From: Ulvibacter litoralis
GTDB taxonomy: Bacteria > Bacteroidota > Bacteroidia > Flavobacteriales > Flavobacteriaceae
DNA length: 64,000 nt
NCBI RefSeq assembly: GCF_900102055.1
Contig: NZ_FNBA01000001.1
Span: 831,085-895,084 of the forward strand
Reading direction: 5' to 3'
The stretch's first letter is position 1. Every line of letters begins with the position of its first letter. The notes under the pieces are model-generated. The model had not been told where the DNA came from, made no database searches, and worked only from the letters and a program-made list of their open reading frames with translations. Made by a program: the position numbers and the translations under genes. This document shows positions 17,118 through 25,485 of this stretch, piece after piece.

Positions 17118-18578
17118 TTATCTTTTGATAATTCTGAGAATCTCTCTTCTTTCAGAAATATAAATAAGTAACAAAAATACCAATAATAATAGAGTTCCTA
17201 TTAATAAATTTCCTGGGTATCCATAAAAGCAAATCATAGAAAAACCAATTGAGAGTAGTAAATACCCTACTATTTTCTTAATGTCGTAAGGAACGGGGTA
17301 GTATTTTCTTCCGAAGTAATACGACAAAAACATCATGCTTCCATAGGCTGCCAAGGTAGCAATCGCAGAGCCCATATAACTTATATGCTTAATCAATAGA
17401 AAATTGACGACCAACGTAACTATGGCTCCAAAAATTGAAATGTACGCTCCAAACTTCGTGCGATCGGTGACTTTATACCAAACGGAAAGATTGTGGTAAA
17501 TACCCAAACACAGATTTGCTAATAAAATAATAGGAACCACTGGTAACGCTTCCCAATACGCACTGTCTTTAATCAGTAACACTTTAAAAAAGTCGATATA
17601 CACAATAACAAATAGCAGTATAAAACTTCCTAAAATGGTAAAGTATTTGGTGATTGTTGCATAGGTATTTTTCGCATTTTTATGCTTGGCGTGATTAAAG
17701 AAAAAAGGCTCAATACCCAATCTGAAGGCCGTTGCGAAAAGTGTCATAAAAACACCCAGCTTGTAACAGGCTGCATAAATTCCCACTTGCGAGGCCGCTA
17801 TATCTGGTGGCAAAAGGTACTTCAGTAAAATTTTATCAAATGCCTCGTTGATAGAAAAGGCGATTCCAGCGATTAGCACAGGAAAAGCATATTTTAGCAT
17901 TTGTTTCCAAATCTCCCTGTCGAATGCAAAACCAATTTTAATGTATAAAGGCATCACGATCAAGAGTGTGATTCCGCTAGCGATTAAGTTTGAAATAAAG
18001 ACATAAGCTATTTTATTTTCTTCGGAATAAATGGTGCTCCAAAACGAATTTGGTGCATCAGCAACAAGAATTGGAAGCAATAAAAAGAAAAACAAATTGA
18101 ATCCTAGGTTGATGCAAACATTCAAAATTTTTAGCACTGCATATCGCATTGGACGTTCGTTGGCGCGAAGCCAAACAAAAGGTAAAACAACCAAAGCGTC
18201 TAAGGCTAGAATAAGTAAGGCGTAGGTTACATATTCAGTTTTAAATTCTAGTACACTTGAAAGGGACTCCCTAAAAAATAATAAAACCACTACAAAAATA
18301 AGCGTCGAAACGGTGAGCGATCGAAGTGCTGTAGACTGTACTATTGCTTTTTTATCGGCGTGTTTGTTTACGAATCTAAAAAAAGCCGTTTCCATTCCGT
18401 AGGAAAGTAATACGTTTCCTAAAATGAGGTAACTCATTAAAGTAGCGTAAACTCCGAAGGCCGAAGGGGCTAATTCTAAAGTGTAAAGCGGTACTAAAAC
18501 AATACTCAACGCACGAGGAAGCACTGTTGCTAGTCCGTAAATAAAAGTTTGCTGAAAGAGTTTTTTAAAAACGCTCAA
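17118..18578 (-). CDS. Polysaccharide/lipid-linked sugar flippase (Wzx/MurJ superfamily)
   Basis: A 486-residue integral membrane protein with about 12-14 hydrophobic segments and the polysaccharide_synt pattern at its N-terminus (FIYGLATVLPRALSIVLVPLY). Members of this family translocate lipid-linked oligosaccharides across the inner membrane. It heads the cluster that continues with dut, the nucleotidyltransferase and envelope genes, and is separate from the larger polysaccharide region at 36-61 kb. The exact cargo is unknown. Confidence 0.85.
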   Translation of the reverse strand: MSVFKKLFQQTFIYGLATVLPRALSIVLVPLYTLELAPSAFGVYATLMSYLILGNVLLSYGMETAFFRFVNKHADKKAIVQSTALRSLTVSTLIFVVVLLFFRESLSSVLEFKTEYVTYALLILALDALVVLPFVWLRANERPMRYAVLKILNVCINLGFNLFFFLLLPILVADAPNSFWSTIYSEENKIAYVFISNLIASGITLLIVMPLYIKIGFAFDREIWKQMLKYAFPVLIAGIAFSINEAFDKILLKYLLPPDIAASQVGIYAACYKLGVFMTLFATAFRLGIEPFFFNHAKHKNAKNTYATITKYFTILGSFILLFVIVYIDFFKVLLIKDSAYWEALPVVPIILLANLCLGIYHNLSVWYKVTDRTKFGAYISIFGAIVTLVVNFLLIKHISYMGSAIATLAAYGSMMFLSYYFGRKYYPVPYDIKKIVGYLLLSIGFSMICFYGYPGNLLIGTLLLLVFLLLIYISERREILRIIKR

Positions 18579-18662
18579 AGGGATGTGGATTTAGTGCGTA
18601 AATGTATTGAAATAAGGAATGTAACGCATTATGTTGAGGCCTTCATTCTTTGAAAGCAACGG

Positions 18663-19181
18663 CTAATCTCTTGTCGGTTTATTTGAGGAAGGATATGCGA
18701 TCGCTTCTCTGTTTTCAATGTCACTAATTTTATAATAGTACAAAGCTCCTGAAATAGTATAACTAAGTACAGCTTCTGTATCACTTAATTGAAACGGAAA
18801 TGCCGCTGGAGGTGTGTTTTGCGCTTCTTTAACAGGATTGCTGTCCATGATTACCCTTTCGTTGTTTTTCCCTTTAAAATAGCCTGTAATTTGCAAAGGA
18901 ACGTTGGGTTTTGTTTTGGTGTCTTCTATTTTGTTTCTGAAAAATAATTGCTTCATTTCAACATCTTCATTGATAGAACTAAAGGTAACAAAAAGGTTGG
19001 TTCCAGAACCTCCTCCTTGAACGCCAGCTACCCAATCTTGTGCGTAAACTTCAGAAATAATAAAGGGTGGATTTTTTTCAAACACAATGGCTGTATTAGT
19101 TGTTGAACTTCCGCAGTTAGAAACACTCAATACTAAAAAAGCGAGTGCACAAATACTTACTATAAATTTTAATTGCTTCAT
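18663..19181 (-). CDS. Lipoprotein of unknown function
   Basis: A 172-residue lipoprotein with a hydrophobic signal and cysteine at residue 23 (SVSNC). The mature part contains a GGGSG turn and beta-strand-like stretches but no domain I recognise. It lies between the flippase cluster and the atp operon, on the same strand, 84 bases upstream of the flippase gene. Confidence 0.7.
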   Translation of the reverse strand: MKQLKFIVSICALAFLVLSVSNCGSSTTNTAIVFEKNPPFIISEVYAQDWVAGVQGGGSGTNLFVTFSSINEDVEMKQLFFRNKIEDTKTKPNVPLQITGYFKGKNNERVIMDSNPVKEAQNTPPAAFPFQLSDTEAVLSYTISGALYYYKISDIENREAIAYPSSNKPTRD

Positions 19182-19221
19182 ACGTCTAAAATTACGATTT
19201 TAATTTGAATGAATAAAGGTC

Positions 19222-19258
19222 AAAAAAAAACCTTCAGAAATATCTGAAGGTTTTTTTT
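19222..19258 (-). terminator. Terminator of the atp operon
   Basis: CCTTCAGA pairs with TCTGAAGG around a 4-base loop, extended by flanking A and T runs. It lies just after the atpG stop codon (minus strand). Confidence 0.93.
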
Positions 19259-19273
19259 ATAAATTGAAAGCTA

Positions 19274-20137
19274 TTACCCTGCCAATGCCTCTGCACCACC
19301 AACAATCTCAAGGATTTCGTTCGTAATAGATGCTTGACGTGCTTTGTTATACTGTAATTTAAGTGCATCACGTAATTCGGTAGCGTTATCGGTTGCTTTG
19401 TGCATGGCTGTCATACGAGCACCGTGTTCACTTGCTACAGAATCGCGAAGGGCTTTAAATAATTGTGTTTTTAAACTCTTCGGAATTAAACCTTCTACGA
19501 TTTCTAATTTTGAAGGTTCGAAGATATAATCTGGTGTTGCTGTAACTTCTGTTGCTTTTGGCGGAAGAATTGGTAAAAATTGTTCCGTTATTACAATTTG
19601 AGTTGCTGCATTTTTAAAGTTGTTATACACCAAGATAATCTTATCGTAGGTTCCTTTAGCGTACAGATCCATTAACTTTTCAGCAATTTCAGCAGTAGCA
19701 TTAAAAGACAGCTCATCAAAAATAGCATTGTTATTTTCAATAACGTTTCCAGTCTTTTTAAGAATATCGTTTCCTTTTTTCCCTAGCGTTAAAAAATCTA
19801 CTTGTTTTCCTGCATATGCTTCTTCAAGTAACACTTTTGAAGCTTTTACAATATTACTATTGAAAGCTCCTGCAAGTCCACGATTAGATGTGATAGAGAC
19901 TACTAGTACTTTGTTTACCTCACGTTGTTCTGAGTATTTACTTCCCGTATCACTATCTAAGGTTGCACTTAAATTCTGTAATAACTCGGAAAGCTTTTCA
20001 GAGTAAGGACGCATTGCTGTAATAGCGTCTTGGGCTTTTTTCAATTTTGCAGCCGATACCATTTTCATGGCAGAGGTAATCTGCATCGTTGATCCAACCG
20101 ATGATATTCTATTTCTAATTTCCTTAAGATTCGCCAT
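19274..20137 (-). CDS. atpG: ATP synthase F1 gamma subunit
   Basis: The rotating central stalk of F1. The 287-residue protein has the conserved N-terminal coil (LKEIRNRISSV and TSAMKMVSAAKLKKA) and C-terminal coil (MHKATDNATELRD through ITNEILEIVGG) that form the shaft inside the alpha/beta ring. It is the last gene of the operon; the beta and epsilon genes that follow gamma in many bacteria are absent here, as is usual in Bacteroidota. A 104-base gap with two hairpins separates it from atpA. Confidence 0.97.
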   Translation of the reverse strand: MANLKEIRNRISSVGSTMQITSAMKMVSAAKLKKAQDAITAMRPYSEKLSELLQNLSATLDSDTGSKYSEQREVNKVLVVSITSNRGLAGAFNSNIVKASKVLLEEAYAGKQVDFLTLGKKGNDILKKTGNVIENNNAIFDELSFNATAEIAEKLMDLYAKGTYDKIILVYNNFKNAATQIVITEQFLPILPPKATEVTATPDYIFEPSKLEIVEGLIPKSLKTQLFKALRDSVASEHGARMTAMHKATDNATELRDALKLQYNKARQASITNEILEIVGGAEALAG

Positions 20138-20154
20138 TCTTCTTTGTTATGGTC

Positions 20155-20175
20155 ATTCCGCATTAATTGCGGAAT
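20155..20175 (-). repeat. Hairpin in the atpA-atpG gap (REP-like)
   Basis: An 8-bp stem (ATTCCGCA with TGCGGAAT) and a 5-base loop. It has the GTCATTCC...GGAATC outline of flavobacterial palindromic repeats. No T run follows, so it is not a terminator. Confidence 0.6.
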
Positions 20176-20199
20176 CATTATAATTGAACCTCTAATTTT

Positions 20200-20237
20200 G
20201 AGTTTGCACATCCTGCAAATACAGGATGTGCAAACTC
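20200..20237 (-). repeat. Long perfect hairpin directly after atpA
   Basis: A perfect 16-bp stem (20200-20215 with 20222-20237) around a 6-base loop, starting 4 bases after the atpA stop on the transcribed strand. It has mixed base composition and no following T run, so it looks like an mRNA-stabilising or processing structure rather than a terminator. Confidence 0.8.
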
Positions 20238-20241
20238 TGTA

Positions 20242-21822
20242 CTATTTTTTATATTTAGCAGATAAGTCTGCAGCAACAGTAGTAATTACATCAATCGTTT
20301 CGTCAGTAAGTTTCCCTGCTTTCAACGTGTCTAATGTACCTCTGTGCTTTGCATTCATCATCTCTAAGAAATCTCTTTCAAATTCTTTTACTTTCGCAAC
20401 AGGAACGTCACGTAATAAGTTTTTAGAACCTGCATAGATAATTGCAACTTGATCTTCTACTGTAAAAGGATCATTTTGAGCTTGCTTTAAGATCTCAACG
20501 TTACGTTTTCCTTTTTCAATTACATTTAAAGTAGCTGCATCTAAGTCAGAACCAAACTTTGCAAACGCTTCTAATTCACGGAAGGCTGCTTGATCTAATT
20601 TTAACGTACCAGATACTTTTTTCATGGATTTAATCTGTGCGTTACCCCCAACACGAGATACCGAGATACCTACGTTAATTGCTGGACGAACCCCAGAGTT
20701 AAATAAATCTCCATCTAAGAAGATTTGACCATCTGTAATCGAAATTACGTTGGTTGGAATATATGCAGAAACGTCACCTGCTTGTGTTTCAATAATAGGT
20801 AATGCTGTTAATGAACCACCTCCTTTTACAATAGGACGTAAACTTTCTGGAAGATCGTTCATTTCTGCAGCGATTTTATCATCTGCAATCACTTTTGCTG
20901 CACGCTCTAATAATCTTGAGTGTAAGAAGAATACATCTCCAGGATACGCTTCACGTCCCGGTGGGCGACGTAATAATAAAGATACCTCACGGTATGCAAC
21001 TGCTTGCTTTGATAAATCATCAAATACAATTAATGCAGGACGACCTGTATCTCTAAAGTACTCACCAATTGCTGCACCAGCGAATGGAGCATATACTTGC
21101 ATTGGTGCTGGATCTGATGCATTTGCTGCTACGATTGTAGTATATGCAAGTGCTCCTTTTTCTTCTAATGTTTTTGCAATTAATGCAACTGTTGAAGCCT
21201 TTTGACCCACAGCAACATAAATACAATATACTGGCTCGCCAGCATCGTAAAATTCTTTTTGATTTAGGATGGTATCAATACAAACAGCCGTTTTTCCTGT
21301 TTGACGGTCACCAATTACCAACTCACGTTGTCCTCTACCTACAGGAATCATTGCATCAATAGATTTGATACCTGTTTGTAATGGTTCTGTTACTGGTTGA
21401 CGATAGATAACCCCTGGTGCTTTACGCTCCAATGGCATTTCGAAAGTTTCGCCAGTGATGGGTCCTTTACCATCAATTGGAAGTCCAAGTGTGTTTACTA
21501 CACGACCAACAATTCCTTCACCTACATTAAGTGAAGCAATACGCTGTGTACGTTTTGCTGTAGCTCCCTCTTTAATTCCTTTTGAAGGTCCTAACAATAC
21601 TACCCCAACATTATCTTCCTCAAGGTTAAGTACAATTCCTTCCAAACCACCTTCGAATTCTACTAATTCTCCGTATTGTGCATTTGCAAGTCCATATACG
21701 CGGGCAATACCATCACCTACGGTTAATACAGTTCCTACTTCGTCTAATGAAGCTGTTGCTTCGAAACCCGAAAGTTGTTGCTTTAAAATTGCTGAAACTT
21801 CAGCTGGTTTAACTTCTGCCAT
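20242..21822 (-). CDS. atpA: ATP synthase F1 alpha subunit
   Basis: The non-catalytic nucleotide-binding subunit, three copies per F1. The 526-residue protein has the beta-barrel start, Walker A GDRQTGKT at 171-178, the alpha-specific VGRGQREL before it, and the conserved [24 protein letters not shown] segment split across the nucleotide domain. It overlaps nothing but is only 2 bases from atpH. Two stem-loops follow it before atpG. Confidence 0.98.
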   Translation of the reverse strand: MAEVKPAEVSAILKQQLSGFEATASLDEVGTVLTVGDGIARVYGLANAQYGELVEFEGGLEGIVLNLEEDNVGVVLLGPSKGIKEGATAKRTQRIASLNVGEGIVGRVVNTLGLPIDGKGPITGETFEMPLERKAPGVIYRQPVTEPLQTGIKSIDAMIPVGRGQRELVIGDRQTGKTAVCIDTILNQKEFYDAGEPVYCIYVAVGQKASTVALIAKTLEEKGALAYTTIVAANASDPAPMQVYAPFAGAAIGEYFRDTGRPALIVFDDLSKQAVAYREVSLLLRRPPGREAYPGDVFFLHSRLLERAAKVIADDKIAAEMNDLPESLRPIVKGGGSLTALPIIETQAGDVSAYIPTNVISITDGQIFLDGDLFNSGVRPAINVGISVSRVGGNAQIKSMKKVSGTLKLDQAAFRELEAFAKFGSDLDAATLNVIEKGKRNVEILKQAQNDPFTVEDQVAIIYAGSKNLLRDVPVAKVKEFERDFLEMMNAKHRGTLDTLKAGKLTDETIDVITTVAADLSAKYKK

Positions 21823-21824
21823 TT

Positions 21825-22364
21825 TTATAATGATTTACTAAATTCTCTTTTAATTTTTCCAAGTTTGTTTGCAATACTCGCATCGTATTGAAGATCGCCT
21901 ACGCGAAGGATAAATCCTCCTAATATGCTTTCGTCAATTGTGTTGTGGATAGTTACTTGGCTACTTCCAGTAAGTTGTTTCACTTTTGCAAGAACTTCAG
22001 TTTCTAATTCAGAAGACAATGCTACGGCGGTTGTAACGTTTGCTACTTTTACACCTTGTGATTCGTTGTATAAACTGATATAACTTTCAGCAACACCACC
22101 TAACAAGTTAATACGTTTGTTAGTTGTTAGGATTTGAATTAATCCTTTGGTTACTTCAGAGTTGTTTTCAAATATTTTTACAAGTGCTTCTTTTTTGTCT
22201 TCTGCTTTTACAACAGGACTTTTAAGCACTGAACGCAATTCTTTGCTGCCTTCAATAGTGGCATAAACCGATTGCATATCGTCAAACACAACGTTTGCAA
22301 TATTACCTTGGTTGGCCTGCTCTAAAACTGCTTTTGCATATCGTATGGCTGCTCTGCTGCTCAT
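21825..22364 (-). CDS. atpH: ATP synthase F1 delta subunit (OSCP)
   Basis: Joins the peripheral stalk (b) to the top of the alpha/beta hexamer. The 179-residue protein begins with the typical [15 protein letters not shown] helix and ends with the conserved [22 protein letters not shown] pattern, matching the family's normal length. It lies between atpF (7-base gap) and atpA (2-base gap). Confidence 0.96.
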   Translation of the reverse strand: MSSRAAIRYAKAVLEQANQGNIANVVFDDMQSVYATIEGSKELRSVLKSPVVKAEDKKEALVKIFENNSEVTKGLIQILTTNKRINLLGGVAESYISLYNESQGVKVANVTTAVALSSELETEVLAKVKQLTGSSQVTIHNTIDESILGGFILRVGDLQYDASIANKLGKIKREFSKSL

Positions 22365-22371
22365 TGTGGGC

Positions 22372-22872
22372 TTAGTTTAAAGTTGCGTCGTTTAATAAGT
22401 CTTTTACCAATTTCAATTGCTTATCGCTGTTAGACAATTCGTCTTTAACAACTTTAGTGGCAATCTCTAAAGATAGGCTAGCTACTTGATCTTTCAATTC
22501 AGCAACAGCTGCTTTCTTTTCACTTTCAATAGCTATTTGTGCGTTAGCGATAATTTTGTTTGCTTCCGCTTGTGCTTCTTCTTTAGCATCAGAAACCATT
22601 TTGGATTTGATTTCACGAGCTTCCTTCATCATAGACTCACGCTCTGCACGTGCTTCTTGCAACAATTTTTCATTATCAGACTGCAAATTAAGCATTTCTA
22701 ATTTTGCTTTTTCTGCTGAGTCAAGTGCTCCTTTAATACCGTCTTCACGAGTTTCGATTGCTTCTAAAATTGGCTTCCAAGCAAATTTTCTTAGTAATAT
22801 TACTAATAAAATAAAGATAAGAAGCATCCAGAAAAAGAGGCCAAATGAAAATTCGTTTATTAATTTATCCAT
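22372..22872 (-). CDS. atpF: ATP synthase F0 b subunit
   Basis: The membrane-anchored peripheral stalk. The 166-residue protein has one N-terminal membrane helix (about 9-27), the conserved KFAWKPILEAIETRED linker, and a long charged coiled coil to the end. Typical length. The gap to the preceding atpE contains a strong hairpin. Confidence 0.96.
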   Translation of the reverse strand: MDKLINEFSFGLFFWMLLIFILLVILLRKFAWKPILEAIETREDGIKGALDSAEKAKLEMLNLQSDNEKLLQEARAERESMMKEAREIKSKMVSDAKEEAQAEANKIIANAQIAIESEKKAAVAELKDQVASLSLEIATKVVKDELSNSDKQLKLVKDLLNDATLN

Positions 22873-22900
22873 GATATACTTTTTAAAATCTGTTTAATTT

Positions 22901-22935
22901 AACAACAGTTATAACCAACCGTTATAACTGTTGTT
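22901..22935 (-). repeat. Perfect hairpin directly after atpE
   Basis: A perfect 15-bp stem (22901-22915 with 22921-22935), 5-base loop, starting 7 bases after the atpE stop on the transcribed strand. It is not followed by a T run. It sits between the genes for the c-ring subunit and the b subunit. Confidence 0.82.
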
Positions 22936-22942
22936 AGTAGTT

Positions 22943-23134
22943 TTAAGCTGCAAATAAAGCAGCAAATCCAATACCTTCAATAAGTGCAGCTGCAATAAGC
23001 ATAGCTGTTTGGATTTTTCCTGAAGCTTCTGGTTGACGTGCAATTGCGTCCATTGCTGAACCACCAATTTTACCAATACCTAATCCGGCACCAATAACGA
23101 TTAAACCTGCTCCTACAATACTTGGAATAGTCAT
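22943..23134 (-). CDS. atpE: ATP synthase F0 c subunit
   Basis: The 63-residue c-ring hairpin: a Gly-rich first helix (GAGLIVIGAGLGIGKIGG), the polar RQPE loop at 33-36 that contacts gamma, and a second helix with the ion-binding Glu53 (LIEGIGF). The first helix lacks the Gln, and position 54 lacks the Ser/Thr, that mark sodium-binding rings, so proton coupling is expected. Many copies are needed per enzyme, which fits the hairpin just downstream. Confidence 0.97.
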   Translation of the reverse strand: MTIPSIVGAGLIVIGAGLGIGKIGGSAMDAIARQPEASGKIQTAMLIAAALIEGIGFAALFAA

Positions 23135-23168
23135 AATATATATATTAAAAAATTAAACATTCAATTTA

Positions 23169-24248
23169 TTAATGAGCGTCGTGATGTTCTTCCACGGCTG
23201 CCCCAAAATACAATGCAGATAACATCGTAAAGATGTATGCCTGCAATGCAGCAACTAATAATTCTAGTAATGACAATGCAAATGCCAATAAAAATGACAG
23301 TGAACTACCTAACCAGTTTTCAAAAATAAACATAAGACCAATAATACTCATCAATACAATGTGTCCTGCAGTAATGTTTGCATACAGACGAATCATTAAT
23401 GAAAATGGCTTAATAATAGTACCTAATAATTCAATTGGCGCAAGAATAATTTTCATTGGCCATGGCACTCCTGGCATCCAAAAAACGTGTTTCCAGTAAT
23501 TCTTATTTGCTGTAAACGTCGTTAATAAATACGTAATTAATGCTAATCCTAAAGTAACAGCAATGTTGTTGGTTACGTTAATTCCTAAAGGTGTTAAACC
23601 AAGTAAGTTTATAATCCACACAAAGAAAAATACCGTTAACAAATACGGCATGTATCTTTTGTATTTCTTTTCTCCAATATTTGGAATTGCAATATCGTTT
23701 CTTATGTATAGAATTATCGGTTCTAGTGCACGTCCAAAACCTTTAGGCATTGGTCCTTTCTTGTAATGTTTTGCCATGTTGCTAAACATTAAAAAGATTA
23801 AGAGACTTACAACAAGAATTGTAAATACGTTTTTAGTGATAGAAAAGTCTGCGTGTATTCTTCCTTCAGGGTGGTGATCTTCATCATAAGTAAGTTCACC
23901 CGCTGCATTTGTCTTGTAAAGTTTTCCGTGGTATGATTTGTAGTAATTACCATCTACCTCAGCAACTCCTTTATCGTGCTTTAATTTTGAAGAAGAAAAA
24001 ACTTTTAAGCCATCATCATAAATAATAACAGGCAAAGGAAACCCTATATATTGATGTTCGCCATTTTCATCATCATGAGAGTACAGATTAAAGTCGTAAG
24101 AATCTAATAAGTGATGTGAAATATATTCTTTAATTTCGGTCTTAAGGTCCTTAGAACCTTCGCCTTCAGTTGTAACTTCTGCCGTCATGTTAAATGATAC
24201 AACAAATAAAAAAACTGATAGTAATCTTGTAAGTGTTTTTTTCTGCAT
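23169..24248 (-). CDS. atpB: ATP synthase F0 a subunit, with periplasmic N-terminal extension
   Basis: Forms the proton half-channels beside the c-ring. The 359-residue protein is longer than the E. coli subunit because it starts with a signal-like segment (about 5-23) and a ~110-residue His/Asp-rich hydrophilic region before the first membrane helix; such extensions are usual in Bacteroidota. The essential arginine is Arg287 in MIRLYAN. The C-terminal helices (LQAYIFTMLSALYF) are typical. It starts the F1F0 block and has a promoter box 35 bases upstream. Confidence 0.96.
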   Translation of the reverse strand: MQKKTLTRLLSVFLFVVSFNMTAEVTTEGEGSKDLKTEIKEYISHHLLDSYDFNLYSHDDENGEHQYIGFPLPVIIYDDGLKVFSSSKLKHDKGVAEVDGNYYKSYHGKLYKTNAAGELTYDEDHHPEGRIHADFSITKNVFTILVVSLLIFLMFSNMAKHYKKGPMPKGFGRALEPIILYIRNDIAIPNIGEKKYKRYMPYLLTVFFFVWIINLLGLTPLGINVTNNIAVTLGLALITYLLTTFTANKNYWKHVFWMPGVPWPMKIILAPIELLGTIIKPFSLMIRLYANITAGHIVLMSIIGLMFIFENWLGSSLSFLLAFALSLLELLVAALQAYIFTMLSALYFGAAVEEHHDAH

Positions 24249-24283
24249 TTCGGAACAGATTTATAGCGTCCTTAAAATCGGTG

Positions 24284-24291
24284 CAAAAATA
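24284..24291 (-). promoter_or_regulatory. -7 promoter box upstream of atpB
   Basis: TATTTTTG on the minus strand matches TAnnTTTG. It would let atpBEFHAG be transcribed apart from the upstream bactofilin/atpZ/DUF6168 genes. The best -33 TTG is 24 bases away, longer than usual. Confidence 0.45.
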
Positions 24292-24320
24292 CAGTTCTTT
24301 TCTATAATGAGAAAACAATT

Positions 24321-24740
24321 TTATTTCTTTTTTTCTTCGGAATCTATGTCGGAATAGCTCTGATTATTAAGCAGTTTAGAAAGATAGGCAACCTCAAGGG
24401 TCAAACAGACCGCGTAGGGTATGAAAAAGGCAGCAAATTCGGCACCTGCCATCACACCATCTTCTTTATACGAAGGATAGAAAAAGAGGAAGAAAATTAA
24501 AAACTTTAATCCACTGCCTGCCATGAAAATAAAGCCAGATTGTGAACTTTTTTTCTTCAGATTGACTTTTACAATGATTAAAACGACTACAGCTAGCAGA
24601 TAATTGAGAAAATACGAGAGTACTATTTTATGCTCAAAAAGTGGTTTTTCTAGACTTTTCAGAATTAAAACATGAATTCCGAAAACAAGAAGTAATGTAC
24701 CTAACAGCAGTAGTAAAAAAAGAATACTCTTTCTATTCAT
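24321..24740 (-). CDS. DUF6168 membrane protein, possible AtpI-like factor
   Basis: A 139-residue protein with about four membrane segments (residues roughly 6-24, 36-55, 69-86, 98-118) and a charged C-terminus. I start it at ATG 24740, because the frame further upstream overlaps the atpZ-like gene and is hydrophilic. It sits exactly where atpI lies in many operons, between the atpZ-like gene and atpB. Its size and four-helix pattern resemble AtpI, which helps c-ring assembly and Mg2+ uptake, but no AtpI sequence motif is visible, so equivalence is only inferred. Confidence 0.7.
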   Translation of the reverse strand: MNRKSILFLLLLLGTLLLVFGIHVLILKSLEKPLFEHKIVLSYFLNYLLAVVVLIIVKVNLKKKSSQSGFIFMAGSGLKFLIFFLFFYPSYKEDGVMAGAEFAAFFIPYAVCLTLEVAYLSKLLNNQSYSDIDSEEKKK

Positions 24741-24742
24741 TC

Positions 24743-24961
24743 CTATTTCGAATTGAGTCGATTGGTTTGATTTACTACCAAATAAAGAGAAACGGCAACT
24801 CCTATTAATGTACAAACCACAGTAAAAAGTTTTCCGCCTGTGTAGGTTAAATCGAGCCATTTGCCCAATTGAACAAACGCGTAGATAACAACTCCCATTT
24901 CAATGGCAATAGCTGAAAGAATAGCCCAACGCTTGACTCCGTTTTTGCCTTTGTTACTCAT
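24743..24961 (-). CDS. AtpZ/AtpI family protein
   Basis: A 72-residue protein with two membrane helices (about 10-30 and 40-62) and the family pattern WLDLTYTGGKLFTVVCTLIGV, where a G.WLD..  start of the second half is typical of AtpZ. AtpZ with AtpI forms a small complex linked to ATP synthase assembly and Ca2+/Mg2+ transport. It ends 2 bases before DUF6168 and begins 21 bases after bactofilin. Confidence 0.85.
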   Translation of the reverse strand: MSNKGKNGVKRWAILSAIAIEMGVVIYAFVQLGKWLDLTYTGGKLFTVVCTLIGVAVSLYLVVNQTNRLNSK

Positions 24962-24982
24962 AGAAGTCAGTTTATTTGCTAT

Positions 24983-25456
24983 TTATATGGTAGCTTTTCT
25001 ATTTCTGTTTGATCTGTCGAAGTGATTTTGCGACTTGTTTTTGTCATTATTAGATGGAGAAGCAGTATTGTTTGATTTAGAATCGGAAGACTTAGATCCC
25101 TTCATAGCACAAGAAGCATTAAACGTTGCTCCTGGCTCAACGGCCAATTTCCCTACAATTACTTCACCTTCAATTTTAGCGGTAGATTTAAGACTTAATG
25201 TTCCTGAAACATCTAACCTTCCTTCAAATGTACCTTCAATATCAGCATTTTCACAAGTAAGCGTTCCTTTAATAACTCCAGACTTTCCTAAAACAACCTT
25301 AGAAGGCGTTGTTACATTTCCTTCTATATGACCATCAATCCTAAAAAACCCTTTTGAATGAATATCTCCATTGATATTGGTTCCTTCATTAATCCTGTTC
25401 TGTCCAGTTCCAGGTTCAACAGTTTGTTTTACTTTTTTGTCTGAAAACATAGTCAC
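24983..25456 (-). CDS. Bactofilin (polymer-forming cytoskeletal protein)
   Basis: A 157-residue protein with the bactofilin beta-helix core at about 22-115: repeated short strands such as NINGDIHSKGFFRIDGHIEGNV and KIEGEVIVGKLAVEPG. The N-terminus is short and the C-terminus is a polar, Ser/Asn/Lys-rich tail, as in other bactofilins. Polymers of this protein act as cytoplasmic scaffolds for envelope enzymes. It sits between porW/sprE and the ATP synthase genes, the same orientation. Confidence 0.92.
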   Translation of the reverse strand: MTMFSDKKVKQTVEPGTGQNRINEGTNINGDIHSKGFFRIDGHIEGNVTTPSKVVLGKSGVIKGTLTCENADIEGTFEGRLDVSGTLSLKSTAKIEGEVIVGKLAVEPGATFNASCAMKGSKSSDSKSNNTASPSNNDKNKSQNHFDRSNRNRKATI

Positions 25457-25485
25457 TTATTTTTTGGGAGTTAGTCTTATTACAA

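Noticed and set aside
17118-18578. Calling the flippase at 17-18.6 kb part of the main polysaccharide locus
   Set aside because: It is 18 kb away, in a cluster with dut and EnvC-like genes that looks like a core envelope cluster, so I treat it as separate.
20750-21841. Several plus-strand open frames opposite atpA
   Set aside because: They are antisense shadows of a highly conserved gene with strong codon bias; no start context.
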